A stretch of 56,305 nt of DNA. Origin: Flavobacteriaceae bacterium UBA5544. GTDB lineage: Bacteria; Bacteroidota; Bacteroidia; Flavobacteriales; Flavobacteriaceae. The stretch is from the NCBI GenBank assembly GCA_002426755.1, contig DINI01000028.1, positions 6,073-62,377 on the forward strand, written 5' to 3'. This document shows positions 24,094-33,562 of this stretch, piece by piece. How positions within the stretch are numbered: position 1 is the stretch's first letter; every line of letters starts with the position of its first letter. The position numbers were made by a program, and so were the translations under genes. The notes under the pieces were generated by a model. It did not search any database. It was not told where the DNA came from and saw nothing but the letters and a program-made list of their open reading frames with translations.

Positions 24094-26451
24094 TTACTTG
24101 AAATTATACCATTTTTTCTTTCTGCTAGGATTATTTCCGTAACCATAACCATAGCCATAACCTTTTTTCTCAAAATTGGTTCCGTTTAACAACACTGTCA
24201 TTTTTGGCAGCCTGTTATCTGCGTACAAAGGTTTGGCGATAGCGGCCAAATGTCTTCGGTCAATATTATTTGCGCTTACTACATAAATAAACATATCTGC
24301 AAATTTAGAGACTAAAAGAGTGTCACTTACCAGTCCTACGGCAGAAGCATCTACAATAATGTAATCATATTTTCCATCAAAATAATCAAATAATTCTTCA
24401 ACTCTTTTGCTCATTAAGAGCTCCGATGGATTAGGGGGTATAGTGCCCGAATGTATTATGTCTAAAAATTTGTTGTTCTTAAGTTTGGTGATAATCTCAT
24501 CAGGATGAAAAGTTTTATCGGCCAAATAGTCTGACAGGCCAACTTTGTTCGGAGTTTCATCCTTAAAATATTTCATAACGGTTGGCACACGAATATCCAT
24601 TTCAATCAACAGCACATTTTTTTCAGAAAATGAAATGGATGAAGCTAAATTAATAGTGGTATGGGATTTTCCTTCTTGGGCTCTCGTAGAGGTTACAAAT
24701 ATTTTTTTTGTAATACTGTTTTGATCTTTTAATATGAAATCAATATTGGAACGAATAATTCTAAACGCTTCAGCTTTAGGAGAGTAATCAACTCTGCTGA
24801 TTAGCTTTGTTTTACTGCTAGTCTTTGGTACATCACCAATATAAGGAATCTTTAGCACTCCAATTAAATCGTCTTTATCATATAGTTTGGTATCCAATAA
24901 GTCTTGTGCGTAAATAAAAGCAATAGGAATCATAAGCCCTAATAATAACGCTCCTAAATAAGTAATTGATTTTTGTGGAGCAACTGGACGATAAGTAGAG
25001 TAGGCTGTATCTATTATTTTAGCGTTTGGTGAAAACATACCAAGTCTTATGGCCGACTCCTCGCGTTTCTCCAAAAGATAAAGATAGAGAGACTCTTTAA
25101 TGTTTTGCTGGCGTTCAATGTCTCTAAGTTGTCTTTGTTTTGTTGGTGCAGTAAAAAGTTGCCCACCAATTCTAGCATCTTCTTTGTAGAGACTATTAAG
25201 GGTAATCTCACTAGACTTTTTCATAGTCTCCAGAGAGTTCTCTAAATTTGTTTTTAAAGCCTCGATTTGGTTATTCAAGTTGATAACGACAGGATTTTTA
25301 TCACTTGAATTTTTCAAAAGCTTATCACGTTGAGCAACCAGTTCATTGTGGCTTTTTGTAATTTGATTTACGTTTGCATCGGCAATACCAATGTTAGGCA
25401 ATAGATCAGAATTTTTATTCTTTACTTGAACTTCTTGTTGCAAATAGTCTATTAATTGAATTGTATTTGTGGTGTTGCTTATTTGTGCTTCATTCTGTTT
25501 GTTGCTTTCTAAAAAGATATTTGCTTGCGAATTAAGAGCAGTTAGATTGTTTCGTTTTTGAAGTTGTTCAGCCGTAAAATCTACTTCTTCCAATTCTTTA
25601 AACACCAATTCTAAACGATTATTGATAAAGTCTGAAGTTACTTTTAAGACGTCTTCCTTATCATTAATAACATCATGATTATATTCCTTAATTACCTGGT
25701 CTAATATGTCTACAGCTTTTTTGGGATTTGTGTCTTGAAGGGACAATTGGATCACACTAGAACCTGGATCTGCGGATGTCTTGATTTGTGATTGATAATA
25801 ATTGGCAACGGTGGTTACAGGAGTTATGGTTACTTTTAAATTACTACCATTTTGAGGTGCATATTTCTCAACATTTGGGACAATGACAATATCTCCAAAA
25901 CCTGTTTTGATGCGATCTCCAAAAAAGAACGATTTTCCTTCAGACTCATCACGTTCAACAATAGATTTTGCATCGTCTTTGAACATTAGAAATTCAGAAG
26001 GTGATTTTATCTTAATATAGAGCACAGTGTCTACTTGATTTATAACTGAATCACTTGCGAAGAAATTCAGTTTTATTGGAGGGTTTTCATAAAGCTCTTT
26101 TTCTTTAATCATTCCTTGCTCATAGTAACTAATATTGAGCTTGAGGTTTTTGACAATATTTGTGGCTATAGTCCTGGAAGTGATAACTTCAATCTCATCT
26201 TGTATTTTATTTCCATCGGTAAATAGACCACCCTTGCTAAATTCTTCCATACTTGGAAGTTTTTGAGATTCTTTTTCTTCCTTGATCTTTATAGTGGCAT
26301 TCGCTTTGTAAACATATGACGTGTAGCGGAGGTGACTATAAGCTAGCCCTAATGCCACAATTACGAAAAAGGTAATTAATTTCCACCTTGATAAGTAAAG
26401 ATCAATTGTTTTTTTTATTTCAGTTGAAGAAGTAGGTGTTTTGGATTCCAT
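24094..26451 (-). CDS. wzc: Wzc-like chain-length determinant and bacterial tyrosine kinase
   Basis: A 785-residue inner-membrane co-polymerase and BY-kinase that controls polymer length and export with the Wza-like partner. I start at Met 26451 (MESKTPTSS). Layout: TM1 about 25-45, a long periplasmic Wzz region with coiled coil, TM2 about 495-515 (LGALLLGLMIPIAFIYA), and a cytoplasmic kinase from about 560. Walker A is in AQEGKSHT (593-596), Walker A' in LLIEMD (616-619) and Walker B in YDYIIVD (695-701). The C-terminus carries a GYGYGYGYG cluster (about 763-772), the expected autophosphorylation tail, then a basic end (RKKKW). It follows the export lipoprotein gene by 19 bp. Confidence 0.93.
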   Translation of the reverse strand: MESKTPTSSTEIKKTIDLYLSRWKLITFFVIVALGLAYSHLRYTSYVYKANATIKIKEEKESQKLPSMEEFSKGGLFTDGNKIQDEIEVITSRTIATNIVKNLKLNISYYEQGMIKEKELYENPPIKLNFFASDSVINQVDTVLYIKIKSPSEFLMFKDDAKSIVERDESEGKSFFFGDRIKTGFGDIVIVPNVEKYAPQNGSNLKVTITPVTTVANYYQSQIKTSADPGSSVIQLSLQDTNPKKAVDILDQVIKEYNHDVINDKEDVLKVTSDFINNRLELVFKELEEVDFTAEQLQKRNNLTALNSQANIFLESNKQNEAQISNTTNTIQLIDYLQQEVQVKNKNSDLLPNIGIADANVNQITKSHNELVAQRDKLLKNSSDKNPVVINLNNQIEALKTNLENSLETMKKSSEITLNSLYKEDARIGGQLFTAPTKQRQLRDIERQQNIKESLYLYLLEKREESAIRLGMFSPNAKIIDTAYSTYRPVAPQKSITYLGALLLGLMIPIAFIYAQDLLDTKLYDKDDLIGVLKIPYIGDVPKTSSKTKLISRVDYSPKAEAFRIIRSNIDFILKDQNSITKKIFVTSTRAQEGKSHTTINLASSISFSEKNVLLIEMDIRVPTVMKYFKDETPNKVGLSDYLADKTFHPDEIITKLKNNKFLDIIHSGTIPPNPSELLMSKRVEELFDYFDGKYDYIIVDASAVGLVSDTLLVSKFADMFIYVVSANNIDRRHLAAIAKPLYADNRLPKMTVLLNGTNFEKKGYGYGYGYGNNPSRKKKWYNFK

Positions 26452-26470
26452 GAAGTTTATAATTGTTCTA

Positions 26471-27265
26471 TTACTTATTGGCCAGCACAATTGCCACTAT
26501 AGTAGCTAATGTACCAACAGCTGAAATTAAGACAGCATTATTTTGATTGAAACTTGATGATCGAATTCTTGCCTTATTTGGTTCAACAACGATAACGTCG
26601 TTTTGTTGTAAATAATAAAGTGGGGAAATTACTGAATTTACAGATGTCAAATCGATTTTTGCAAATTTCTTTACGCCATCAACCTCACGAATCAATAATA
26701 TATTGTTACGTTTTCCGAAAATGGTTAGATCATTAGCCAAACCTAAAGCTTCAGGCAATGTTATACGCTCATCTTGTATTGTGAACGTACCTGGATTAGA
26801 GACTTCACCAATTACTGTTACCGTAAAATTAACTAGCCTAATGTTTACTATAGGGTCTTTCGCATATTCACTGATTTCTTGCTTTAACATTTCAGTAGCT
26901 TCAATTCTTGTCATACCTGCTAAATGTAAGGTGCCCAAGACAGGAAACTCTATATTTCCATTATAATCAATCAAATAGGTTTGCATTCTAGTAACTCCAT
27001 TAGCATTGACTAAATCGAGACTTTCGGAAACTACCCCTAAATTGAATGGTTGAGCCGCTAGAGCATCAGCGGCAGAGACATTAATAGTTAAAATGTCATC
27101 GGCTTTGTAGGTCAGTTGTTTAGGGGCTGAATTGAGTTGACCATTATCAACAGGTTCGTCTTGAAAATAGACTAAATCTTTTCGGGAAACGCAAGAAGAT
27201 AAAGTTGCAAATAATAGGATTGTAATATTGAAAATCAAATGTTTAAGGGTCAATCTATAAGTCAT
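26471..27265 (-). CDS. Wza-like polysaccharide export lipoprotein (Poly_export/SLBB)
   Basis: A 264-residue outer-membrane-associated export protein. A type II signal peptide ends at Cys25 (LLFATLSSC). The Poly_export domain is at about 48-145 (YKADDILTINVSA...EYAKDPIVNIRL), followed by one SLBB-like domain (VTVIGEVSNPGTFTIQDERITL). A C-terminal hydrophobic segment (AVLISAVGTLATIVAIVLANK) may insert in the inner or outer membrane; this TM-tailed form is common in Bacteroidetes capsule loci. It lies 24 bp after the dehydratase gene and directly before the wzc-like gene, the usual partner pair. Confidence 0.92.
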   Translation of the reverse strand: MTYRLTLKHLIFNITILLFATLSSCVSRKDLVYFQDEPVDNGQLNSAPKQLTYKADDILTINVSAADALAAQPFNLGVVSESLDLVNANGVTRMQTYLIDYNGNIEFPVLGTLHLAGMTRIEATEMLKQEISEYAKDPIVNIRLVNFTVTVIGEVSNPGTFTIQDERITLPEALGLANDLTIFGKRNNILLIREVDGVKKFAKIDLTSVNSVISPLYYLQQNDVIVVEPNKARIRSSSFNQNNAVLISAVGTLATIVAIVLANK

Positions 27266-27289
27266 AATATTATTTTATTGAATTTACAT

Positions 27290-29182
27290 TTATTTTTTAA
27301 TGTCGAGTACTTCATAAGTTGAGTTATTAGAAAGGTATTCCGGGATAATTTCTTTTATCATTGATACAATTTCCAGGTTTTGCATTTTGGTGTTTATAGA
27401 GCAAAGATTCTCAATCTTATTTTCTATATCTATGACATCAAGTTTTTTAGTCTTTGCAATCATGATTTTCTCATTATAGGTTGGGCGTGTGTTTTCTCCA
27501 TCGGCCAAAAGTTCTTCATATATTTTTTCACCAGGACGCAAGCCGGTAATTTTAATATCAATATCTTCAGGGAAACGTAAGCCTGATAAAATAATCATAT
27601 TCACCGCCAAATCATATATTTTTATTGATTTACCCATGTCAAACACAAATATTTCGCCTCCATTCCCCATAGTGGCAGCTTCCAAGACCAATTGACATGC
27701 TTCCGAAATAGTCATAAAATATCTTGTAATGTCTTCGTGTGTGACAGTTAACGGTCCGCCAGACTCAATTTGTTTTTTAAACAAAGGAATTACAGAACCA
27801 TTTGATCCTAAAACATTTCCAAATCTTGTGGTTATAAATTTAGTGTTTCCTTTTACCTGAAGGCAATTGGCATACAATTCGGCAATTCTTTTGGTGGCTC
27901 CCATGACATTAGTGGGGTTCACAGCTTTGTCGGTAGAAATAAGAACGAACTTATGGACGCTGTGTTTTACAGAAAGATCCGTTAGATTTTTCGTCCCTAT
28001 GATGTTCACGCTAACCGCTTCGTAAGGATTACTTTCCATTAGAGGAACGTGCTTATAGGCCGCAGCATGAAATACAATTTTTGGTTTATATTGATTGAAT
28101 AATTGTTCAAGCCTATTATAATCTCTTATGTCAGCAACGATAGCAGTGAACCTTTTAAGTCCATTTTGATGGAATTCCTGCTCTATATTATACAACGGAG
28201 ATTCTGCTGAATCAATTAGAATCAGTTTTTTGTAATTGTATTGGGAAATTTTTCGTGCAATTTCACTACCTATGGATCCTGCAGCACCAGTGATAAATAT
28301 GATTTGGTTATCATATTCATTGATCATTTCAGCATTTACAATTGAAATAGGTGCTCTACCTAATAAATCTTCAATTTTAACATCCTTTATTTGAACGACA
28401 CTCAAATCTCCATCAATCCATTGTTTTACTGGAGGCACTATTTTAACCTTGAGCCCTAAACCAAATAATTTTCGTGTAATTTCAAGAAGTCGGGATGACT
28501 CAATGGTCTGTATGGAAATTATGACTTCTGTGATCTGATGTTTTTCAATAAAACTTTGAGTGATTTTATCAAAACCATAGACTTTCAACAGATTTATTTT
28601 TTTTCCGATTTTCTGTTCGTTGTCATCTATGAATCCAACAACCTCCGATTTGCTAGCAGGGTCATTGTTGATGGCATCATACGTAATCATGCCAGAGCTT
28701 CCAGCTCCATATATCATGATGTTTTTTAAGGAGTTGAAATCTTGAGTCAAATTATTGTATAGCGATTTGACAAACAATTTGAATCCTATCAAAAACAATA
28801 TATTTAATAATAAATGTATGTAAATAATAGAACCGGGAATATCATAAAGAGCTTCAAGATTAAAATGTCTGCTTAAAAATGTGGCAACAATTAGAATGGT
28901 AGCCAAGATATTGGCGCCAATGATAATATTTACAACATCCTTGAATCCAGTAAATCTAACAACCCCTTTATGCGATCCGACTAATAAAAAGCTTATTAGG
29001 GCACAAATAAACACAAAGGGAATTTCATTTATAACTAGAGCAACGTCAAATTCAATTTGAAAATTGTAACGTATGATATATGCAATGACATACGTGAAGA
29101 TGACTATAACCAAATCTAAAAAAAGCACTAACCATTTTGAGGCGTACTTATGCGAGATGTTATTTAAGAGTTGGTTAATCAT
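27290..29182 (-). CDS. Membrane nucleotide-sugar 4,6-dehydratase (PglF/WbpM/CapD type)
   Basis: A 630-residue enzyme with four N-terminal TM helices (about 15-37, 50-68, 85-105, 118-140), a first Rossmann-like region (YGAGSSGM, 158-165) and a catalytic SDR domain from about 292. The NAD-binding site is ITGAAGSIGSE (298-307) and the active site STDKA...NVMGATK, with Met427 replacing the usual Tyr, as in PglF/WbpM. It should turn UDP-GlcNAc into the 4-keto-6-deoxy sugar. The start codon shares one base with the stop of the upstream aminotransferase gene (TGATG). With the aminotransferase it forms a UDP-4-amino-4,6-dideoxy sugar route of the bacillosamine type. No dedicated PglD-like acetyltransferase is in the window. 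Confidence 0.93.
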   Translation of the reverse strand: MINQLLNNISHKYASKWLVLFLDLVIVIFTYVIAYIIRYNFQIEFDVALVINEIPFVFICALISFLLVGSHKGVVRFTGFKDVVNIIIGANILATILIVATFLSRHFNLEALYDIPGSIIYIHLLLNILFLIGFKLFVKSLYNNLTQDFNSLKNIMIYGAGSSGMITYDAINNDPASKSEVVGFIDDNEQKIGKKINLLKVYGFDKITQSFIEKHQITEVIISIQTIESSRLLEITRKLFGLGLKVKIVPPVKQWIDGDLSVVQIKDVKIEDLLGRAPISIVNAEMINEYDNQIIFITGAAGSIGSEIARKISQYNYKKLILIDSAESPLYNIEQEFHQNGLKRFTAIVADIRDYNRLEQLFNQYKPKIVFHAAAYKHVPLMESNPYEAVSVNIIGTKNLTDLSVKHSVHKFVLISTDKAVNPTNVMGATKRIAELYANCLQVKGNTKFITTRFGNVLGSNGSVIPLFKKQIESGGPLTVTHEDITRYFMTISEACQLVLEAATMGNGGEIFVFDMGKSIKIYDLAVNMIILSGLRFPEDIDIKITGLRPGEKIYEELLADGENTRPTYNEKIMIAKTKKLDVIDIENKIENLCSINTKMQNLEIVSMIKEIIPEYLSNNSTYEVLDIKK

Positions 29183-30303
29183 CAGTTAAAAAAATCATTG
29201 ATTGTTTTCACAATCCTATTTAGTTCAATATCTGTTAGGTTAGAACCACTCGGCAAACAGAGCCCTTTTTCAAATAGCTCATCCGAAACACCATTAAGAT
29301 ACCTCGGGGCACCACTAAAAATAGGTTGTTGATGCATAGGTTTCCATAATGGTCTTGATTCTATATTTTCTTTTTCTAAAGCTAATCTTAAATTTTCTCT
29401 CATAGATTTAGAATTCAACAGGATACAAGTCAACCAGCGGTTAGAAAAACTACCATTTGGCTCCTGTAAAAATACGATATTATCATTGTCTTTTAACACA
29501 TTTTCATAAAACTCATGGTTTGCCCTTCTTTTTGCAACATGACTTTCCAATATGGTCATTTGTCCCCGACCGATGCCGGCAACAATATTGGACATCCTGT
29601 AATTATAACCTATTTCCGAATGCAAATAATGAGGAGCATCATCTCGTGCTTGTGTAGCGAGAAAAACAGCTTTTTCTTTCTGTTTCAATGTTTTTGTTAC
29701 AATGGCACCACCTCCGGAGGTGGTGATTATTTTGTTACCATTAAATGATAAAATGGATATATCACCAAAAGTTCCACATTTTTTCCCTTTATAAATACTT
29801 CCTAAAGATTCTGCACTGTCTTCAACTACCGGAATGTTGTATTTTGAGGCGATTTGATTAATTTCTTCTACTTTATAGGGCATACCATATAAGTGCACCG
29901 CAATAATAGCTTTTGGTTTATTTCCTTTTTCAATTCTATCTTTAATTGCTATTTCTAGTTGAATAGGGCACATGTTCCAAGTTTCACTTTCACTATCAAC
30001 AAAAACAGGGGTTGCACCAAGGTAAACAATAGGGTTTGCCGAAGCCGAAAATGTTTTGCTCTGGCAAATCACTTCGTCTCCGCTTTTGATCCCAAGTAAA
30101 ATAAGTGCTAGATGAAGAGATGCCGTTCCAGAACTCAATGCTGCTACGTAAGTGTTTTCTCCAATATAGTTTTGTATATCGGTTTCAAAACCGCTCACAT
30201 TAGGACCTAATGGAGCCACCCAATTAGAGTCAAAAGCTTCTTTTATATAATATTGTTCATTACCACTCATGTGTGGTGATGATAGCCATATTTTCGGTTT
30301 CAT
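29182..30303 (-). CDS. DegT/DnrJ/EryC1/StrS sugar aminotransferase (PglE-like)
   Basis: A 373-residue PLP enzyme that should aminate the 4-keto sugar made by the dehydratase next to it. Motifs: SSGTASLHLAL (57-67, phosphate and substrate site), GDEVICQSKTFSASANPI, VVEDSAESLGS (159-169) and the Schiff-base lysine K191 in SFNGNKIITTSGGGA. The opening MKPKIWLSSPHMSG is typical of PglE-like members of Bacteroidetes polysaccharide loci. It is the first gene of the leftward block and faces the FemAB-like gene across a 553-bp gap that must contain both promoters. Confidence 0.93.
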   Translation of the reverse strand: MKPKIWLSSPHMSGNEQYYIKEAFDSNWVAPLGPNVSGFETDIQNYIGENTYVAALSSGTASLHLALILLGIKSGDEVICQSKTFSASANPIVYLGATPVFVDSESETWNMCPIQLEIAIKDRIEKGNKPKAIIAVHLYGMPYKVEEINQIASKYNIPVVEDSAESLGSIYKGKKCGTFGDISILSFNGNKIITTSGGGAIVTKTLKQKEKAVFLATQARDDAPHYLHSEIGYNYRMSNIVAGIGRGQMTILESHVAKRRANHEFYENVLKDNDNIVFLQEPNGSFSNRWLTCILLNSKSMRENLRLALEKENIESRPLWKPMHQQPIFSGAPRYLNGVSDELFEKGLCLPSGSNLTDIELNRIVKTINDFFN

Positions 30304-30856
30304 ATCTGAAAATTGTTAAGTAATATATAAGATTACTATTCAATTTCATGCCTATAGAGGGGATTTGGGACACGATCTAAATTAGGTATAAATATCCGTT
30401 ATTATATGTGGACTCCCCAAATTAAAACGATAAAATGTCAATTTTCACGATGTCAAATCTAATCGATATATAAATGATTCATATGACTGTTCTCTACATC
30501 TGTTCATTAAAAAAAACCGAAAATTATAGGATGAGATAATTAATGATTTTATCGTAGCTCAACATTGTGTAAATCTTTTTGGGATAGGGATTATATTTCA
30601 TTTTATAACCTAAATTAAGCTTTATGTCGTTTCTTTGATAGAGATTATTTTAACTGTCTTATATTTATATTTTGCAAATGATTCGGAACAAATATTTAAA
30701 CTTAATTGCATGTATATGCACATTGATTACCTCATTGATTTTTGGGGGTCGGTATTTTTAAAAAGACTTAAAGCCCAAGCGTATACAGTTGATTCAAATT
30801 ACATTTATAACAATAAAATAACCACGCTTACTAACCAAGCAAATTAATTTTATAAA
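30304..30856. other. 553-bp divergent intergenic region in the polysaccharide locus
   Basis: There is no convincing gene. ACGATAAAAT (30427-30436) and its inverse ATTTTATCGT (30546-30555) form a 10-bp inverted repeat 109 bp apart. CAAATCTA at 30454-30461 reads TAGATTTG on the minus strand, a possible -7 box for the aminotransferase block, 150 bp before its start. The rest is AT-rich and featureless to my eye. Confidence 0.5.
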
Positions 30857-31876
30857 ATGATTGAAATGATTACAGCTAAAAAAGAATGGAATTTACTTAT
30901 AGAGGAAGTAGATGCCTATGATTTTTATAGCACTTATGACTATCATGCGCTTTCTAGCATGGATGAAGAAGATCCAATTCTAATCAAATACACTCAAGAT
31001 GATGTTATTGTTGGGTTACCTTTATTAATAAGAAAAATTTATGACACGCCGTATTTTGATGCTACTTCTGTATATGGTTATGCAGGCCCCATTTCAAAAA
31101 ATATTTCTAAAAATTTTAACAATCAATTATTTAAGGAAGAGCTGAATGACTTTTTTAAAGAGAATCAAATCGTTTCTGTTTTCTCCAGACTAAACCCATA
31201 CTTACCCAATCAAAATATTATTCTCAACAGCATCGGGGAAATTAAAGTGAAAGGAGATATTGTAATGATCGACTTAACAAATGACCTTGATTCACAAAAA
31301 AAACAATATCAAAGAAGAATCAGGTCACATATAAATAAAGCACGTAGACTTTGTACTATTAGGAAAGCAAATTCACAAGAAGACATCACTGCTTTTATTA
31401 ATCTATATTATGAGAATATGAGTCGTGTTGATGCTAAAAAATCTTATTTTTTTAGTGAAGACTATTTTTATAAATTTTCTCACAATGACCATAGTGAAAT
31501 AGAAATTCTTTTAGCTTCTTTTAACCAAACCAAAGAAATTATTTCTGGAGCTATGTTTATTAAAACAAAGGACATTGTGCAATATCACTTATCAGGAACT
31601 AAAACGGATTATTTAGATACCTCTGCATTGAAACTTATAATTGATGAAATGAGGATCGAAGCAACGAATGAAAATTATAGAGTATTCAATCTTGGAGGGG
31701 GCTTAAATAGTAAAGATGATTCTTTATTGAGATTTAAAAAATCCTTTTCTAAAACATTGACAGATTTCTCCGTTTGGCAACATATTGTTGATAAAAATGT
31801 GTATGAAGAACTCATTAAATCCGTAAAAAATGATGATGAAAATGAGTTTTTCCCTAGTTATCGACATCCAGAATAA
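30857..31876 (+). CDS. FemAB/GNAT-like acyl- or aminoacyltransferase
   Basis: A 339-residue protein of the FemAB-like double-GNAT group (BioF2-type). The conserved pieces are FNLGGG near 279 (VFNLGGGLNSKDDSLLRFKKSF), the QYHLSGT strand before it, and the RRIRSHINKARR basic helix in the middle. Such proteins transfer an amino acid from tRNA, or an acyl group from a thioester, to an amine. In this locus the acceptor could be the amino group of the sugar made by the dehydratase and aminotransferase. No signal peptide. It is the first gene of the rightward four-gene block, 50 bp before the ATP-grasp gene. Confidence 0.75.
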   Translation: MIEMITAKKEWNLLIEEVDAYDFYSTYDYHALSSMDEEDPILIKYTQDDVIVGLPLLIRKIYDTPYFDATSVYGYAGPISKNISKNFNNQLFKEELNDFFKENQIVSVFSRLNPYLPNQNIILNSIGEIKVKGDIVMIDLTNDLDSQKKQYQRRIRSHINKARRLCTIRKANSQEDITAFINLYYENMSRVDAKKSYFFSEDYFYKFSHNDHSEIEILLASFNQTKEIISGAMFIKTKDIVQYHLSGTKTDYLDTSALKLIIDEMRIEATNENYRVFNLGGGLNSKDDSLLRFKKSFSKTLTDFSVWQHIVDKNVYEELIKSVKNDDENEFFPSYRHPE

Positions 31877-31926
31877 AACCCGTATTATCCCTAATAATTA
31901 ATAACATTGAAACCAAGTTTAATAGC

Positions 31927-32898
31927 ATGAAAATTTTAATTACCTCGGCGGGGCGTAGAGTTTCCCTTGTGAGATCTTTTCAAAAAGAATTAAAAAAAAT
32001 AGACTCAAAAGGAGAGGTTTTTGCGGCTGATTTAAACCCTTTTTTATCAGCGGCCTGCCAAATTTCAGATGGTTTTTTTAAAGCACCGAAACTTAATGAT
32101 CCTGATTATATAACCACTTTAATAGCACTTTGTAAATCTCATGAAATTTGTTTAATAATTCCAACAATAGACACAGAATTGCTCGAACTAGCGAAAAATA
32201 AGGTGAGATTTGAGGAAGAAGGCATCAGAGTAGTTATTTCTTCTGATGAATTCATTTCTAAATGCAGAGACAAAAGAGCGATTCATCAATTTTTTACTGA
32301 ACATCATGTGCATGTTGCAAAAGAATACCCAAAAGACGACTACATTTTTCCCTTATTCATTAAGCCGATTGATGGAAGTAGAAGTATAGATACTTATGTA
32401 ATTAAATCTGAAAATGATTTTACAGAGCGTCATTTTAAGGATGAAAAACTAATGTTTTTGGAATACTTGAATAGGGAAGAATATGATGAATTTACCTGTG
32501 ATTTGTATTATGATAAAGAAAACAAATTGAGGTGTGCAGTTCCAAGAAAAAGATTGGAAGTTAGAGATGGTGAAGTATATAAGGCATTGACTTCCAATAA
32601 TTTTTTGGTCACCTACATAAAGAAAAACTTAAACAAAATAGATGGAGCAGTTGGATGTCTTACCACTCAATTTTTTATGAACAAAAAGGACAATGAGAAA
32701 ATATATGGGATTGAAATAAATCCGAGATTTGGAGGAGGATATCCGCTAACATATTTGTCAGGAGCTAATTATTCAAAATGGATTATTGAGGAGTATTTAC
32801 TAGATAAAACTATCGAGGATAAATTTGATGTATGGGAAAATGATTTATTGATGGTTCGTTATGATGATGAAATTTTGATTCATGGATATAAAGGTTAG
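31927..32898 (+). CDS. ATP-grasp ligase
   Basis: A 323-residue ATP-grasp enzyme resembling the carbamoyl-phosphate synthase-like and PylC-like groups. The N-terminal fold is a pre-ATP-grasp Rossmann domain (ITSAGRRVSLVRSF; ADLNPFLSAACQISDGFF). The ATP-binding region includes PLFIKPIDGSRSI, and the metal-binding C-terminal motif is IYGIEINPRFGGGYPL, where Glu and Asn coordinate Mg. It should activate a carboxylate with ATP and join it to an amine or other nucleophile. The next gene, a HAD hydrolase, starts 17 bp inside this one, so the two are translationally coupled and probably work on one small molecule or on the glycan's side group. Confidence 0.88.
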   Translation: MKILITSAGRRVSLVRSFQKELKKIDSKGEVFAADLNPFLSAACQISDGFFKAPKLNDPDYITTLIALCKSHEICLIIPTIDTELLELAKNKVRFEEEGIRVVISSDEFISKCRDKRAIHQFFTEHHVHVAKEYPKDDYIFPLFIKPIDGSRSIDTYVIKSENDFTERHFKDEKLMFLEYLNREEYDEFTCDLYYDKENKLRCAVPRKRLEVRDGEVYKALTSNNFLVTYIKKNLNKIDGAVGCLTTQFFMNKKDNEKIYGIEINPRFGGGYPLTYLSGANYSKWIIEEYLLDKTIEDKFDVWENDLLMVRYDDEILIHGYKG

Positions 32899-33538
32899 TC
32901 AAGATACTATTATAGTTTTCGATTTGGACGATACATTGTACAATGAATTAGATTATTTGAAGTCCGCATACCGGTCGATAGCATTGCTTCTTGAGCGTGA
33001 TAATTGGAAACCTCTTTATTCCAGGATGTTGGCTTTATACCGTTCTAAAGTTAATGTATTCGAGTTTCTTGCTGCCAATTATCATATCGAGGTCAGAAAG
33101 TTAATTGAAATATATCGAAATCACAGTCCTAACATTGAATTGTTTGAAGGTGTTGTGGAACTTTTTGAAGAAATAAAATATAGAGGAGGAAAAATCGGAA
33201 TTATAACAGATGGAAGATCAGCTACACAAAAGGCAAAAATAGAAAGCCTTGGTATAAGTAAATACCTTGATAAAATTGTCGTTTCCGAGGAACTTGGTTC
33301 TGAAAAACCTGATGTAGCAAATTTCAAGGCTATTGAAAGGGAATTATTTGGTGATAGTTATTATTACATCGCCGATAATTTAAAAAAAGATTTTATAGCT
33401 CCAAACTTACTGGGGTGGACAAGTGTTGCTTTGATAGACAATGGTAAAAACATCCATTTTGATGCCCATAATTATATGACTGGTGATTACCAGCCCAAAG
33501 AATATATAATAAACATAAATGATATCCGTATAATCTAA
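32882..33538 (+). CDS. HAD-family hydrolase
   Basis: A 218-residue HAD phosphatase with FDLDDTLY (nucleophile Asp14, general acid Asp16), an alpha-helical cap (about 25-85), motif II threonine in IITDGRSATQ, motif III lysine in SEKPD and motif IV in YYIADNLKKD. The start ATG lies in the last codons of the ATP-grasp gene (17-bp overlap), which fixes both start and pairing. A sugar-phosphate or acyl-phosphate intermediate is the likely substrate. It precedes the GT2 gene by 24 bp. Confidence 0.9.
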   Translation: MDIKVSQDTIIVFDLDDTLYNELDYLKSAYRSIALLLERDNWKPLYSRMLALYRSKVNVFEFLAANYHIEVRKLIEIYRNHSPNIELFEGVVELFEEIKYRGGKIGIITDGRSATQKAKIESLGISKYLDKIVVSEELGSEKPDVANFKAIERELFGDSYYYIADNLKKDFIAPNLLGWTSVALIDNGKNIHFDAHNYMTGDYQPKEYIININDIRII

Positions 33539-33562
33539 GAGATTTACAACTTTATTCACACT

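Noticed and set aside
30635..30847. A 70-residue plus-strand frame ahead of the FemAB-like gene
   Set aside because: Its composition is that of the surrounding AT-rich spacer, it has no recognisable motif, and it lies where the promoter of the rightward block is expected.
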